From the NCBI RefSeq assembly GCF_002099425.1, contig NW_018344015.1, positions 8,346,001 to 8,410,000 of the forward strand: a stretch of 64,000 bases of DNA, given 5' to 3'. How positions within the stretch are numbered: position 1 is the stretch's first letter; each line of letters starts with the position of its first letter. Below are positions 11,760-22,585 of this stretch, piece after piece. The translations under genes and the position numbers were made by a program. Source of the stretch: Phascolarctos cinereus. Its lineage: Eukaryota > Chordata > Mammalia > Diprotodontia > Phascolarctidae. The notes beneath the pieces were generated by a model, which saw only the letters and a list, made by a program, of their open reading frames with translations, did not search any database and had not been told where the DNA came from.

Positions 11760-13037
11760 GAGACAGAGAAAGGAACAAATATAAATTGTCCAGATTAACA
11801 GAAGAGAAAATAGAATATTAAACCCCATCGTAGAAAAATGAATTGAATAGGCCATAAATGACTTCCCTAAGAAAGAGTCCCCAGGACCATAAGATGGATT
11901 TAGAAGTTAATTCTACCAAACATTTAAAAGACAATTAATTCAAATACTATATACATTATTTGAAAAAAATAGGTAAGGAAGAAGTTTGACCAAATTCCTT
12001 CTATGGTACAAATATGGGTGTGATACCTAACCCAGGGAGAACAAAAAGAAAAAAAAAACTATGGTTCAATTTCTGTAATGAATACTGATGCAAAAATTTT
12101 AAATAAAATACTAACAAGGAGATTACAGTAATATATCAGAAAGATCACATACTATGACTAGGAGGTGTTTATACCAGGAATACAGAGCTATTTTAATATG
12201 AGGAAAACTATCAGCATAATTGAACATTTCAATTAAAAAAACAACAAAAGCCATATGATTATATCAATAGATGCAGAGGAAGTGTTTGATAAAACATGAT
12301 ACTCATTCCTACTAAAAATGACTAGAAAGCACAGGAATAAGTGGAGACTTTCTTAAAATGATAAGTACTATTTATCTAAAACCAAAATCAAGTACTATCT
12401 GTAATGAAGAAAACTAAAAAAAAACACAACTTCCCAACAAGATCAGGGGTGAAACAAGAATGTCCATTAATACCACCATCATTTAATTTATACTAGAAAT
12501 GCTATTTATGGGAATAAGACAAAAAGAAATTGAAGCAATAAAAATAGGCAAAGAAGAGACAAAAACTATCACTCTTTGGATATGATATGATGGCATACTT
12601 AGAGAATCCCAGATAACCATCTAAAAAACTAATTGAAACAATTAACAGCTTGAGCAAAATTGTAGGATATAAAATAAATCAACATAAATCGTTAACATTT
12701 CTGTATCGTACCAATAAAACCAAACAGGAAGAGATAGAAAGAGAAATTCCATTTAAAATAAATGTAGGCAATATAAAATACTTGGGAGTCTACTCTGTGA
12801 ACACAATTACAAAACACTTTTCACCCAAATAACTGTAGAAATATTAATTGTTCACAGGTAGGCCAAGCCAATGTAATTAAAATGATAGCTCTGTCTAAAT
12901 TAATTTACCTTTCACTTCCATACCAATCAAAACACCAAAGAATTATTTTATAGAACTAAAAAATGATAATAAAATTCATTTTCAGGAAGAAAACATCAAG
13001 AATATCAAGAGAATCAATGAAAAAAGTGTACTAAGGA

Positions 13038-13883
13038 GGGGCAGAGCCAAGATGGTGGAGTGAAAGCAGTGACTTGCTTGAGCTCTCCCCAAACCCCTGT
13101 AAATATAAATAAAAATTAGCTGAAAAGAAATTCTAAAGCAGCAGAACCCACAAAAAGACAGAGTGAAACAAATTTCCAACCCAAGACAACCTGGAGGGTT
13201 GATCAGAAAGGTATATCGCACAGGACTGGTAGAGGAGCTCAGTTTGGTGTGGGTGTGCAGGTCACAGGGACCCTGGAGCAGGCCTCAGAGGACTGAATCA
13301 TGGGCAGCTGTGATGGTTTCCAGACCTCTCAACCCACAAACTCCAAAGACAACTTAGAACGCCAGTAGGAAAAGTCTGTTTCTGAGGTGAGAGGGAGAAG
13401 CATGGTGGTCTCAGCTCCAGGCCCTGAGCTTGGCCCCGGGGCGGTGGCTGCCTCCTGAGCTTCTGGCCCACAGACTGAAAGGGAATCAAGTGGCCAGTCA
13501 GAGGGGAATTGCAGGGATCTCTTTGCCAGTGCTGAGGCAGGAATCTCTTGCTTTGCCCGTGCTTGGAACTGATGGGCGGTCCTGGGGTGAGGAGGAGTGC
13601 TGGCATGGTGGAGCTTGTAGTGGCTGTGGAGAGAAAATCTTCCTCACATTTCCAAGACAGAAAAGAATGCTTGTGGTCACTCATAGACCAGAGCACAGGC
13701 CAGGAAAGGAGTAAACACCTCACCCCTTATCATACCACCTTGCAAGAACTGAAAATTTACAGGTCCCTAGAAGTATCTCTGAAAACAGCTGTACAAACCC
13801 CCGAAGCTTGGAATAGTACATTCTCCACATTGGAAGCAGACCCCTACCTGAAGAGTTTATAACTCAAGTAATTGGCTGGGATC
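13038..13883 (+). promoter_or_regulatory. 5' UTR / internal promoter region of HAL1 copy 1
   Basis: This is the GC-richest part of the neighbourhood (about 13380-13620, with CCCCGGGGCGGTGG near 13434). L1-type elements carry their promoter here, so promoter function is inferred from the family. A 141-codon open frame on the opposite strand (13298-13723) lies in it; the matching region of copy 2 does not keep the same frame, so it is probably incidental. Confidence 0.55.
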
Positions 13884-14959
13884 ATGAGCAAACCTCCCAA
13901 GAAGTGTCAGACCATAGGATCTTTTTTTGGTAACAAAGATCAAAACATACAACCAGAAGAAGACAACAAAGTCAAAGCTCCAACATCCAAAGTCTCCAAG
14001 AAAAATATGAATCAGTCCCAGGCCTTGCAAGAACTGAAAAAGGATTTTGAGAAGCCAATAAGAGAAGTAGAGGAAAAACTGTGAAGAGAAATGAGAGTGA
14101 TGCAAGAAAATCATGAAAAACAAGTCAACAGCTTGCTAAAGGAGACCCAAGAAATACTGAAGAAAATAACACCTTAAAAAATAACCTAACCCAAATGGCA
14201 AAAGAGGTCCAAAAAGCCAATGAGGAGAAGAATGCCCTAAAAAGAAAAATTGGCCAAATGGAAAAGGAAGTCCAAAAGCTTACTGAAGAAAATACTTCCT
14301 TAAAAATTAGAATAGAGCAATTGGAAGCTAGTGACTTTATGAGAAATCAAGACACTGTAAAACAAATCCAAAAGAATGAAAAAGTAGGAACCAATGTGAA
14401 ATATCTCATTGGAAAAACAACTGACCTGGAAAATAGATCCAGGAGAGAGAATTTAAAAATTTGGACTCTCTGAAAGCCATGATCAAAGAAAGAGCCTAGA
14501 CATTATCTTTCAAGAAATTATCAAGGAGAACTGCCCTGATATTTTAGAACTAGAGGGCAAAAAGAAATTGAAAGAATACACTGATCTCCTCTTGAAAGAA
14601 ATCCCCAAAGAAAAACTCCTAGGAATATCGTAGCCAAATTCCAGAGTTCTCAGGTCAAGTAGAAAATATTACAGGCAGCCAGAAAAAAACAATTCAAGTA
14701 TTGTGGAAACACAATTGAGATAACACAAGATTTAGCAGCTTCTACATTAAGTGACCGCAAAGCATGGAACATAATATTCCAGAGGGCAAAGGAGATAGGA
14801 TGACAACCAAGAATCACCTACCCAGCAAAACTGAGTATAATCCTTCAGGGGGAAAAATGGTCATTTGGTAAAATAGAGGACTTTCAAGCATTCTTGATGA
14901 AAAGACCAGAGCTGAATAGAAAATTTGACTTTCAAATAGAAGACTCAAGTGGAACATGA
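13884..14959 (+). pseudogene. HAL1/L1 ORF1 protein relic (RNA-binding chaperone type)
   Basis: L1 ORF1p is a trimeric nucleic-acid chaperone that coats element RNA. The relic starts at an ATG reading MSKPPKKCQTIGSFFG. Next come a lysine/glutamate-rich coiled coil with leucine heptads (about 14020-14330, e.g. KRKIGQMEKEVQKLTEEN), the classical junction LENRSRRENLKI (about 14428-14463), the RRM read as PRNIVAKFQSSQVKEKILQA (from about 14618) and the C-terminal domain read as PRITYPAKLS with FGKIEDFQAFL (about 14810-14900). Domain order and roughly 358-codon span match full ORF1. Stops near 14084 and 14473 and a frame change before the RRM break it, so no intact protein is made. A TTG codon upstream in frame (13872) could be mistaken for the start. 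Confidence 0.85.
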
Positions 14960-15100
14960 AGAAGTAAACAGGAAAGAGAAATCATAAGAGACTTATTAAG
15001 ATTGAACTGTTTACATTCCTGCATGGAAAGATGATATTTATAACTCATGAGACCTTTGTCAGTATTAGGGTAGTTGGAGGGAAAAATTATATGTATGTAT

Positions 15101-15101
<1 letters not shown>

Positions 15102-15139
<38 letters not shown>

Positions 15140-15157
15140 TAGATATAGATAGATAGA
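15102..15157. repeat. (TAGA)n microsatellite in the HAL1 3' UTR
   Basis: About 13 tetranucleotide units with two TAGATA variants. The equivalent site in copy 2 (about 25880) has only about two units, so the tract expanded after insertion or differs between source copies. Confidence 0.95.
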
Positions 15158-17266
15158 GGGCACAGGGTAAAGTTGAAGATGAAGGGGTCATATCTGGAGT
15201 ATAAGGGATGAGAGAGGATTATACTGGGAGAAGGAGAAAGGGAGAGGTAGAATGGGGTAAATTATCTCACAAAAAAACCGGAAAAGAAAAGGCTCTTACA
15301 GTGGAGGGGAAACAGGGAAAGGTGAGAGGGAATGAGTGAATCTTATTCTCATAGGGTTTGGCTTATGGAAGGAATAACATACACACTCAATTGGGTATGG
15401 ATATCTGTCTTACCCTACAAAGAAAATAGGAGGAGAAGGGGACAAGAGAGCAAGGTAATGATAGAGATGAGGGCAGATTGGGAAATGGGTAATCAGAAGC
15501 AAACACTTCTGAGGAGGGACAGGGTCAAAATAAAGAACAGAATAAATGGGAGTGGGTGGGATAGGATTAAGGGAAATAGAGTCAGTTTTTCACAACATGA
15601 CTACTCTGGAAGTGTTTTTTGCGTAACTGCACATGTATAACCTAAAAACAAAATAAATTTAAAAAAAAAGTGTATTAAGGTCAGCCTAGCAGTACTAGAT
15701 TTCAAACTATATTGCAAAACAGTAATTATCAAAATGATCTGGTATTAGCTAAGATACAGATTGGTGGATCAGTGGAGTAGATTAGGTACACAATACACAG
15801 TAGTAAATAACCTTAGTAATCCAGCATCTGATAAACTCAAAGATCCAAACTTTAGAGGCAAGAACTCAGCATATGACAAAAATTGCTAGGAAAACTAGAA
15901 AGCACTTTGGAAGAAACTAGGAATAGATCAACATTTTGCACCATATACTAAAAAAAGGTCAACATGGTTACATGATTTAGACATAAAGAGTGATATCATA
16001 AATAAATTAGGGGAGGAAGAATTTATGATCAAATGAGAGATAGAGAAAATTTACCATCTCAAGAATAAGATATCTATCTGAACAGATAGGGAGCATCACA
16101 GGTGGTAAAAAGAGTACTTTTTGATTGCATGGTATTAAAAGGTTTTTGCACAAATCAAAAAAAGATGCAGCCAAAAGTAGAAGGAAATCAAGAAACTGGA
16201 AAAAAATTATAGTAACTTTCTCTGATACAGGCTTCATTTCTCAAATATATAGAAACTGAACCAAATTTCCAAAAATAAGACCCATTCCCCAATTTGTAAA
16301 TGGTTAAAGGATATTTATAAGAAGTTTTCGGAAGTCAAAGTTATCAACAATCATATAAAAATGCACTAAATTACTACTGATTAGATGATTGCAAATTAAA
16401 CTGTTTCTGAGTTACTACCTCACACCCATCAGATTGACTAACATGACAGAAAAGGAAAATGACAAATGCTGGAGGGGATCTGGAAAAATTGGGACACTAA
16501 TGTACTGTTGGTGAAATTGTAAAGTGGTCCATCCATTCCAGAGAATGATTTGGAACTAAGCTCAAAGGGCTATAAAACTGTACTTATCCTTTGGGGTACT
16601 AAATCTGTACCCCAAAAAGATTTAAGAAAAGGAAAAGGGCCTATATGCACAAAAATATTCATAGCAGCTCTTTTTGTGGTGGCAGAGAATTAGAAATTGA
16701 AGGGATACCCATCGACTGGGGAATGGCTGAAGCAGTTGTGGTATATGATTGTGATGGAATACTATTGTTCCATAACAAATGATGAGGGGAATGGTTTTTA
16801 AAAAGCCTCAAAAGAGTTATATGAACTGATACAAAGTGAAATGAACAGAACCAAGAGAACATTGCACACAGTTACACCAATATTGTAATAATGATCAACT
16901 GCAAAAGACTTAGCTAATCTGTGTAAGACAATCATCTAAGACAAAAGAACTTATGATGAAAAATGCTATCCACCTGCACCCCTAATTCCCCAGGAGAGAA
17001 TTCATGAACTCTTAGTGCAGATTGAAGCACATTTTTTTAACTTTATTTTTCTTGGGTTTTTTTGTTAACATGATTAAGATGGTAACATGGTTAATATGCA
17101 AATGTGTTTTGCCTGACTTCACATGTTAGTTGGTATCATATTGCTTGCCTTCTCAATGGGTGGGGGAGGGTACTGGAGGAATGGAGAATCTGGAGCTTAA
17201 GATTAAAAAAAAAGAATGTCATAAATAAAAAAAGAAAAAAATGGTTATTTGTTATTTTAAGGATTT

Positions 17267-17900
17267 TTTTTAGTTTTTAAATTAATTAGTTTATTTTTAG
17301 TTTTCAACATTTATTTCCATAAGCTTTTGAGTTTTAAATTTTCTTTATCTCTCTCCTGCATGGAATCTGATATAGGCTCTACATATGCATTCTTATAAAA
17401 CATATTTTCAAATTAGACATGTTGTAAAGAAGAATTAGAATGAATGGGAAGAACCACAAGAAGGAAGAAACAAAACAAAACAAAAAATTTAAAAAAAGAG
17501 AGAAAACAAATAGTATGCTTCGATCTGCATTCAGACTCCATAGTTCTTTCTCTGGATGTGGACAGCATTTTCCATCATGAGTCTTTTGGAGTTGTCTTAG
17601 ATCCTTGTATTGCTGAGAAGAGCTGAGTTTATCAAAGTCAGTCATCACACACAATGTGGCTGTTGCTGTGTACAATGGTCTCCTGGTTCTGCTCACTTCA
17701 CTCAGCATCAGTCCATACAAGTCTTTCCAGGTTTTTCTGAAGTCTGCCTGCTCATCATTTCTTATAGCACAATAGTATTCCATTACATTCCTATATCACA
17801 GCTTGTTCAGCCATTCTGTAATTGATGGGCATCCCCTCAGATAATTTCTAATTCTTTGCCACCACAAAAAGAGCTGCTATAAATATCTTTGTACATGCCG
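17267..17900 (-). mobile_element. 5'-truncated L1 LINE, reversed, with target-site duplication
   Basis: A 16-bp duplication GTTATTTTAAGGATTT flanks it at 17251-17266 and 17901-17916 with no difference. On the minus strand, 17379-17783 reads the L1 ORF2 C-terminus MEYYCAIRNDEQADF, WKDLYGLMLSEVSRTR (eutherian L1 has MEYYSAIKKNE...LSEVSQT), then a 3' UTR ending in an A-rich tail at 17267-17300. The frame stays open for 134 codons, so this copy is younger than the L1 it lies next to. Confidence 0.88.
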
Positions 17901-17935
17901 GTTATTTTAAGGATTTGTAAAGTACTTTATACAAA

Positions 17936-17953
17936 CATACATACATACATACA

Positions 17954-17985
<32 letters not shown>
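17936..17985. repeat. (CATA)n microsatellite
   Basis: Perfect tetranucleotide run followed by ATATATACATATGTATG. Confidence 0.95.
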
Positions 17986-17987
<2 letters not shown>

Positions 17988-18195
17988 CATATGTATGTGT
18001 ATATTATCTTATATTCTCACAATTGTTGTTGTTTGTCCTTTGTTCTAAGTTGGCAAAATTCCATAAATAAGTAAAATGAAGCTGAAAGAAGATAAATGAG
18101 TTACCTAGGATAACTCTGTTAGTAGGTCTCTGAGGCAGGGTTTTAACTTAGGTCTTCTTGGCGCCAAGTCTGGCACTTGCCTAGCTGCCTGTGAT

Positions 18196-19155
18196 CATAT
18201 TGGTCTCAGACAAGCTCCCCTGATATTCTGTGCTCACATCAAATTGATAAGCTGACCTTGTCTCTTTCTGTGGCTCCTACTGCTCCCAACACAATGACCT
18301 AAAGGATCTATTTTGTCCCAGCCGCTGCTCTGACAGCTTAGAATGGAAAACTCTCGGTTTCATATCCTGGGTATAAGAGCTCCTGGTGCCTAGCTTCATG
18401 CCTCCCTGGTGCATGCCATCTCATAACTATATTTGGCTTCTGGCCTTGATTTCTAGAGGTGAAGACAACTTCCAGCCACCCTGGTTTCTCCCCACTTATA
18501 TCACCACTATATTTCTGTTTGCCAGAGATTGGGCTGGCTTCAGGTTCACTGGCATGTCCCATTTAGAGCTCCTACAGCCTTCAGGGCATATTTACTAAAG
18601 CTAGGCTGTTTTTTTTTTGTTCCTTTGTTTTGTTTTATTTGTTTGTTTTTGTGGGAGAACTGGGCTCCTTTAGGACATTCACATTATCATCCTAAATGGT
18701 GGTCCTATATCTGCTTTTTGCTTGTGAAAAATCAATCTACTAGAAATAAGAACATATGGAATAAAACTCTATTTACATGTCTTAAATGCTGCCTTGCCAC
18801 CAAAATACTTTAAAAATTCTGGAATTGGAAGCCTTTGTGGTATCTTTTATTGGTAATTTAAGAGAGATACAACAAATATGTAACTACTGGACAGGTTGTT
18901 TGCTGCCTGAACGCTTTTCTTGCTTGTACAGTCAGATAAAGAAGACTGCTTCTTTTGAGAGTATAAATAAACTGACTTTTTAATTCTTGCTGGTCAAGGA
19001 GATATAAGTAGAAACTGAAGTAGAGTTGGACTAATTTAGGAAGCCATAGACTAATTTACGAATCTGTGGATTTGGGCTTTGATTAGTTGGATTCTTTGAT
19101 CTACTGCTTTTTTTCCCTTTTTTTTTTTTTTTTAAGGATTAGGTGATTGGAAACA
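18196..19155. other. Unassigned
   Basis: No exon or repeat is recognised. The part at 18200-18600 is more GC-balanced than its surroundings and has overlapping short open frames on both strands without familiar domains. Confidence 0.35.
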
Positions 19156-19170
19156 ATGGAGGCCTATTTT

Positions 19171-19334
19171 TTCTTTTTTTTGGCTAGGCAATGGGGTCAA
19201 GTGACTTGCCCAGGGTCACGCAGCTAGTAAGTGTTATGTGTCTGAGGCTGGATTCGAACTCAGGTCCTCCTGAATCCAGGGCTGGTGCTGTATCCACGGT
19301 GCCACCTAGTTGCCCCCAAAATCTTACTCTCACT
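19171..19334 (-). mobile_element. Marsupial tRNA-derived SINE with poly-A tail, reversed
   Basis: Reversed body GTGACTTGCCCAGGGTCACG, CTGGATTCGAACTCAGGTCC, GTGCCACCTAGTTGCCCCC with a T-run at its left (the poly-A tail). A perfect 15-bp duplication ATGGAGGCCTATTTT flanks it at 19156-19170 and 19335-19349. TTCGAAC is the tRNA-like B-box core. About 15 extra bases lie between the normal 5' start and the right duplication. Clear duplication and good match make this a comparatively young insertion, most likely moved by L1. Confidence 0.9.
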
Positions 19335-19349
19335 ATGGAGGCCTATTTT

Positions 19350-20102
19350 AAATTTAGATCATATAGCCACTCTGGCATATTTTTTAGAAGTAGGAACCTT
19401 TCTTTTCCTCAGTGACTTCTATCTATTAAAATAAATCAATCTCAGGAAATGTGTTCTTTTTGAAAGAGTTAAACCAGGTTTCATATTTCCCTACTTAGAT
19501 CCTACCTCCATTTGTCCAGGGTTCCTTTAATTTTTTTTTTCCCTTTGGGGGAATGGCAATGGTGGTGGAGAACAGTTAGTTTTCCCTGGGCTTTTGATTT
19601 TAGTTTGGGTGCAAAAATATTTAGTTAGTCTTTTGTACATCATTCAGTGCTTCTTTGCTCTGTGACAAGGACTGTAGATATGGATGAATGAAAGACCAAA
19701 TCATTATTTTAGCATGGATCTATTTCAAACATAGTATATGCTGGAAGATATTCTTCTTAATGCAGAATAGCTATCTATCCATTTTATTTTGAATTTGAAT
19801 TTCCAGAATTTAATACCACCTTTTCTACATGCACAGCAGTTGGGATTTATAGCATTTTGGTTTGGTGAGTATGTGAATTGTATATACAGAAAGACTTTGT
19901 TAATGAAACAAGTTTGTCTTCTTTCTGATGTTGAAAATATTTCACTAGTGTGGTTTTTTATGTAATTTGATCTCATGGTACACATTTAAAACCTTTTTTT
20001 TATAATGCCAAGACTACTAAAAATTGTGAAGATAAGTCTGAGATGTGAGATCATAATGATTGCTAAAGAAAGGATCTCGTGATTCCGGGAAGATACTGAA
20101 CA
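19350..20102. other. Unassigned
   Basis: Nothing recognised beyond short T-runs. Confidence 0.4.
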
Positions 20103-20355
20103 CCTAGGGGGCCAAGTTGATAGAGCGGTGGCCCTGGAGTCAGGAAGTTGTGAGTTCAAATAGGGCCTCAGACATTTACTAGGTCTGTGACCCTGGACAA
20201 GTTCCTTAACCTCTGTCTGTCTCAGTTTCCTCATCTGTAAAATGAGAATAATAATAGCACCTACTTCTCAGATTTGTTATGATGATAAAATGAGATCATA
20301 TTTATAAAGCACATTTCAAATCTTAAAGTGCTATATACATGCTGGCTATTTTTAT
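20103..20355 (+). mobile_element. MIR/THER1-type SINE, near full length
   Basis: Head GGGGGCCAAGTTGATAGAGC, GTGAGTTCAAATAGGGCCTC, core CTCAGTTTCCTCATCTGTAA, and tail AAATGAGATCATATTTATAA...AAGTGCTATATACATGCTGG are in order. Confidence 0.82.
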
Positions 20356-20554
20356 AATATCCATTTGTTCATTCTGCAGTATTTTTGAACATCTACTATG
20401 TAAGAGTCATTGAATACACAGAGTTTAAAAAGCATTTAGTTACATACTAATTTGTGGGCTCTCTTCTCTTGATCTCCCTATAACTATCTCAGTATCTATG
20501 TTTAATATTGTCTCTTTCCCTCTTCTTCCTATCATAATTCCTGCCTCCCCACTT

Positions 20555-20685
20555 AATAATGACAATAATAGCAGCTAGCCTTTATTTAGTTCTTACTATG
20601 TACTAAGGATTTTTATAAATATTGCTTCATTTGATCTTACGAGGAACAAATCCTCAAACACTTTAATATTTTGAAAGTCTCTCCC
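20555..20685 (-). mobile_element. MIR-type SINE tail fragment, reversed
   Basis: AATAATAGCAGCTAGCCTTT, TAGTTCTTACTATGTACTAA and CTTCATTTGATCTTACGAGG are the reversed tail; the head is absent. Confidence 0.6.
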
Positions 20686-20799
20686 ACAAGACCCCTCTAG
20701 TAAAACCATTTTTGAGAACAAAAGTACTGATTACTAAAACAATCATTTGACTTATTAACTTGATGGGCAAGGACTATTTTGTATATTTAAAATATTTAT

Positions 20800-21610
20800 G
20801 TAGGTCACTAGTTAAATGGCTCAGAAACACATTAGAAAGGGTCTCAGATGGTATTTCCTTCAGCTCATAGCTAACGAAGAAACCCCTCTTCAAAACATCC
20901 AACATGTGACTGTTCAGCTTTTACTCACAGAACTCACAGAAAGATAAAACCACAACTTCCTGAGGCAGCATTTCCTCTCTCCTCTCCCCCCTTATATACC
21001 TCTAATTGTTAGGAGGTTATTTACATTGCATCAAAGTATGCCACTCTGCTGGTCTACCCACTGCTCCTTATTCTTCTTACTGGGACCAAGAAGATCAAAC
21101 TGTGACAGGACCTTTTTCTCCATGACAGACCTTCAAACATTCGAAAACAGATATCACATCCCCTCTTCCAAGCATATACTATACACTGTCTTCTCCCTAT
21201 CTAACCAAATTTTCTTCATGATGCCAAGGCCTTTCTCCATCCTCTTCTGAATGGTGTGCAATCTGCCAATGTTCTTTCTCAAGTGTTCTCAGAACTGAAC
21301 ATAATACTTTAGTGTTATTTTAGCATGAAATGCTACAATACAACTATTGCCTCCCTATTCTTTGTTTATTGCCTCTTGTAATATAGCCTAGGTCCATATA
21401 AGGTTTTTTTGGTTTTTTTGACTGTCATATTACACTCATGTCCCACATTTAGCTTTAGTCCACTAATATTCTCAGATCATGTTGAAAATTGCTGCATAGC
21501 TATTTTTACTTGTGGTATTGTAGGTATAAATAAGACTTTATATTTATCTTCCTGAGCTTTTATCTCATGGATTCAGACCATAATTTTGGAATTACCACTG
21601 TTTTGAATTA
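20800..21610 (-). mobile_element. CR1/L3-type LINE relic, reversed, about 0.8 kb
   Basis: Landmarks in order: CTTCCTGAGGCAGCATTTCC, CCTCTAATTGTTAGGAGGTT, GACCTTCAAACATTCGAAAA, TTCTCAGAACTGAACATAAT, GCCTAGGTCCATATAAGG, GACTGTCATATTACACTCAT and CCACTAATATTCTCAGATC. These match the reversed L3 3' half and RT region. Confidence 0.7.
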
Positions 21611-21979
21611 CCATTGAAATGAATTACCATTCATTTCAATCTAACAATGATACTAGGTAGCAGGAAGACCCTCCACCAGCAGAGGCACCTTTCCTTCTTC
21701 CACAAGTTTCAAGACATCTCTGAACTCATCTCGGATGGATAGGGACCTTTCTCCTTTGTCTCTCTTCTTCCCCCAAGCTACTTGACTGCTCACAGGGCTT
21801 AGATAAGATGGGTATCAACAACTTGATTTCTTCAGGTGAGATGAAGGACCACCAGGCCTTACCATCTCCCCTGTCTCTATATCCAGTTCCTTAGTACTGT
21901 CATATGACTTCCTTATGAAATTCAAGGACCTCTGACTTGCCATCCACATTACTGTTGCACCACTAGGACATCTGCCGGT
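21611..21979. other. Unassigned
   Basis: Nothing recognised with confidence; the right part may be a very decayed L2 continuing into the next feature. Confidence 0.35.
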
Positions 21980-22125
21980 AGCTGATTTTTATTTTATGCA
22001 TTATCTCCCCCAATTAGAATGCTATCTCCCTGAAAGCAAAGGCTACAACTTTTTTTTCTTTTTACAAAGTACTTTGCATAGTACTTGGAACATAGTGCCA
22101 ATTCTTTCTGTTTATTCATTCATAG
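21980..22125 (+). mobile_element. L2 LINE 3' end
   Basis: TTATCTCCCCCAATTAGAAT, GCTATCTCCCTGAAAGCAAA and GTACTTTGCATAGTACTTGG, then a TTCATTCAT end. Confidence 0.65.
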
Positions 22126-22235
22126 GGTTACAAAAATTATAAGACTTGGTGTTTATAAAGGAACTTACAGCATAGTTAGGGAGATAAGACAAACACATAA
22201 ATAAAACTAACAACCTGAGACAGTATATGTTATTT
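22126..22235 (-). mobile_element. L2 LINE 3' end fragment, reversed
   Basis: GGAACTTACAGCATAGTTAG and GAGATAAGACAAACACATAA are typical of reversed L2 just inside its 3' end. It abuts the forward L2 tail to tail. Confidence 0.5.
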
Positions 22236-22539
22236 CCTAAATTAGAGTTAGAGACAGTTAATGCTTTATAGTACCTTTATAGTGAGCTATCTTACTTACA
22301 TTGAGCTTCTGGTACAGAAATTCTCTATTCTCGGCACCTTGGCATTTTCTTTCAGTTTTCCACTTAAATTACATCCTTCCCACTACATTTTAACCTGTCT
22401 TCTTTATTCCATCTTAAGGAGAAATGAAGACAAACTAATTGCCGTGCATCATTCAAACTCTTCATCTGGGAAAGCTGTGTAATCTTTGAAGGGGCTGATA
22501 TTTTCAAGAACTTCATTTGTTTGTCTCTGCTCTTCCCCC

Positions 22540-22541
<2 letters not shown>

Positions 22542-22584
<43 letters not shown>
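22542..22584. repeat. (AC)n microsatellite
   Basis: Perfect dinucleotide run of about 21 units. Confidence 0.97.

Positions 22585-22585
<1 letters not shown>

Larger units (their letters stand above)
13038..15663 (+). mobile_element. Full-length HAL1-type (ORF1-only 'half-L1') retroposon, copy 1
   Basis: Starts with the L1 5' end AGGGGCAGAGCCAAGATGG, has a roughly 850-bp 5' UTR, one ORF1-like region, a roughly 700-bp purine-rich 3' UTR and an A-rich tail. There is no endonuclease or RT region between ORF1 and the 3' end. It is flanked by a 17-bp target-site duplication with one difference, at 13021-13037 and 15664-15680 (AAAAAAGTGTACTAAGG against AAAAAAGTGTATTAAGG). L1 enzymes acting in trans would have been needed for its movement. 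The same architecture recurs in the reversed copy at 25291-28057. HAL1 elements are known from mammals, so the family type is established; subfamily is not decided here. A simple internal deletion of L1 is the alternative, less likely because two copies share the structure. Confidence 0.85.
11760..17240 (+). mobile_element. Decayed L1 LINE (ORF2 RT to 3' UTR), split by a HAL1-type element
   Basis: A 5'-truncated L1 whose two parts, 11760-13037 and 15664-17240, join into one colinear ORF2. The RT region is recognisable: the YADD-type box near 12577 reads FGYDMMAY (functional L1 reads FADDMMVY), and 12650-12790 reads GYKINQHKSL and EIEREIPFKI followed by NIKYLGVY. The C-terminal region, read as MEYYCSITNDE near 16757 allowing for decay (family text MEYYSAIKKNE), and the 3' UTR with an A-rich end at 17210-17240 follow. 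Numerous stops and shifts make it dead. The insertion of the HAL1-type copy at 13038 shows it was in place first. Confidence 0.88.
17251..18195 (-). mobile_element. MIR/THER1-type SINE, reversed, split by an L1
   Basis: The tail GTTATTTTAAGGATTT is at 17251-17266, and it is repeated and continued at 17901 on (AAGGATTTGTAAAGTACTTT, then TATTATCTTATATTCTCACA). The reversed body and head (GGTCTCTGAGGCAGGGTTTT, GGTCTTCTTGGCGCCAAGTC, GCCTAGCTGCCTG) end near 18195. A CATA microsatellite lies inside it. Confidence 0.6.

Noticed and set aside
13298-13723. 141-codon open frame as a real gene
   Set aside because: It lies antisense in the HAL1-type 5' UTR and the corresponding region of the second copy does not keep the frame.
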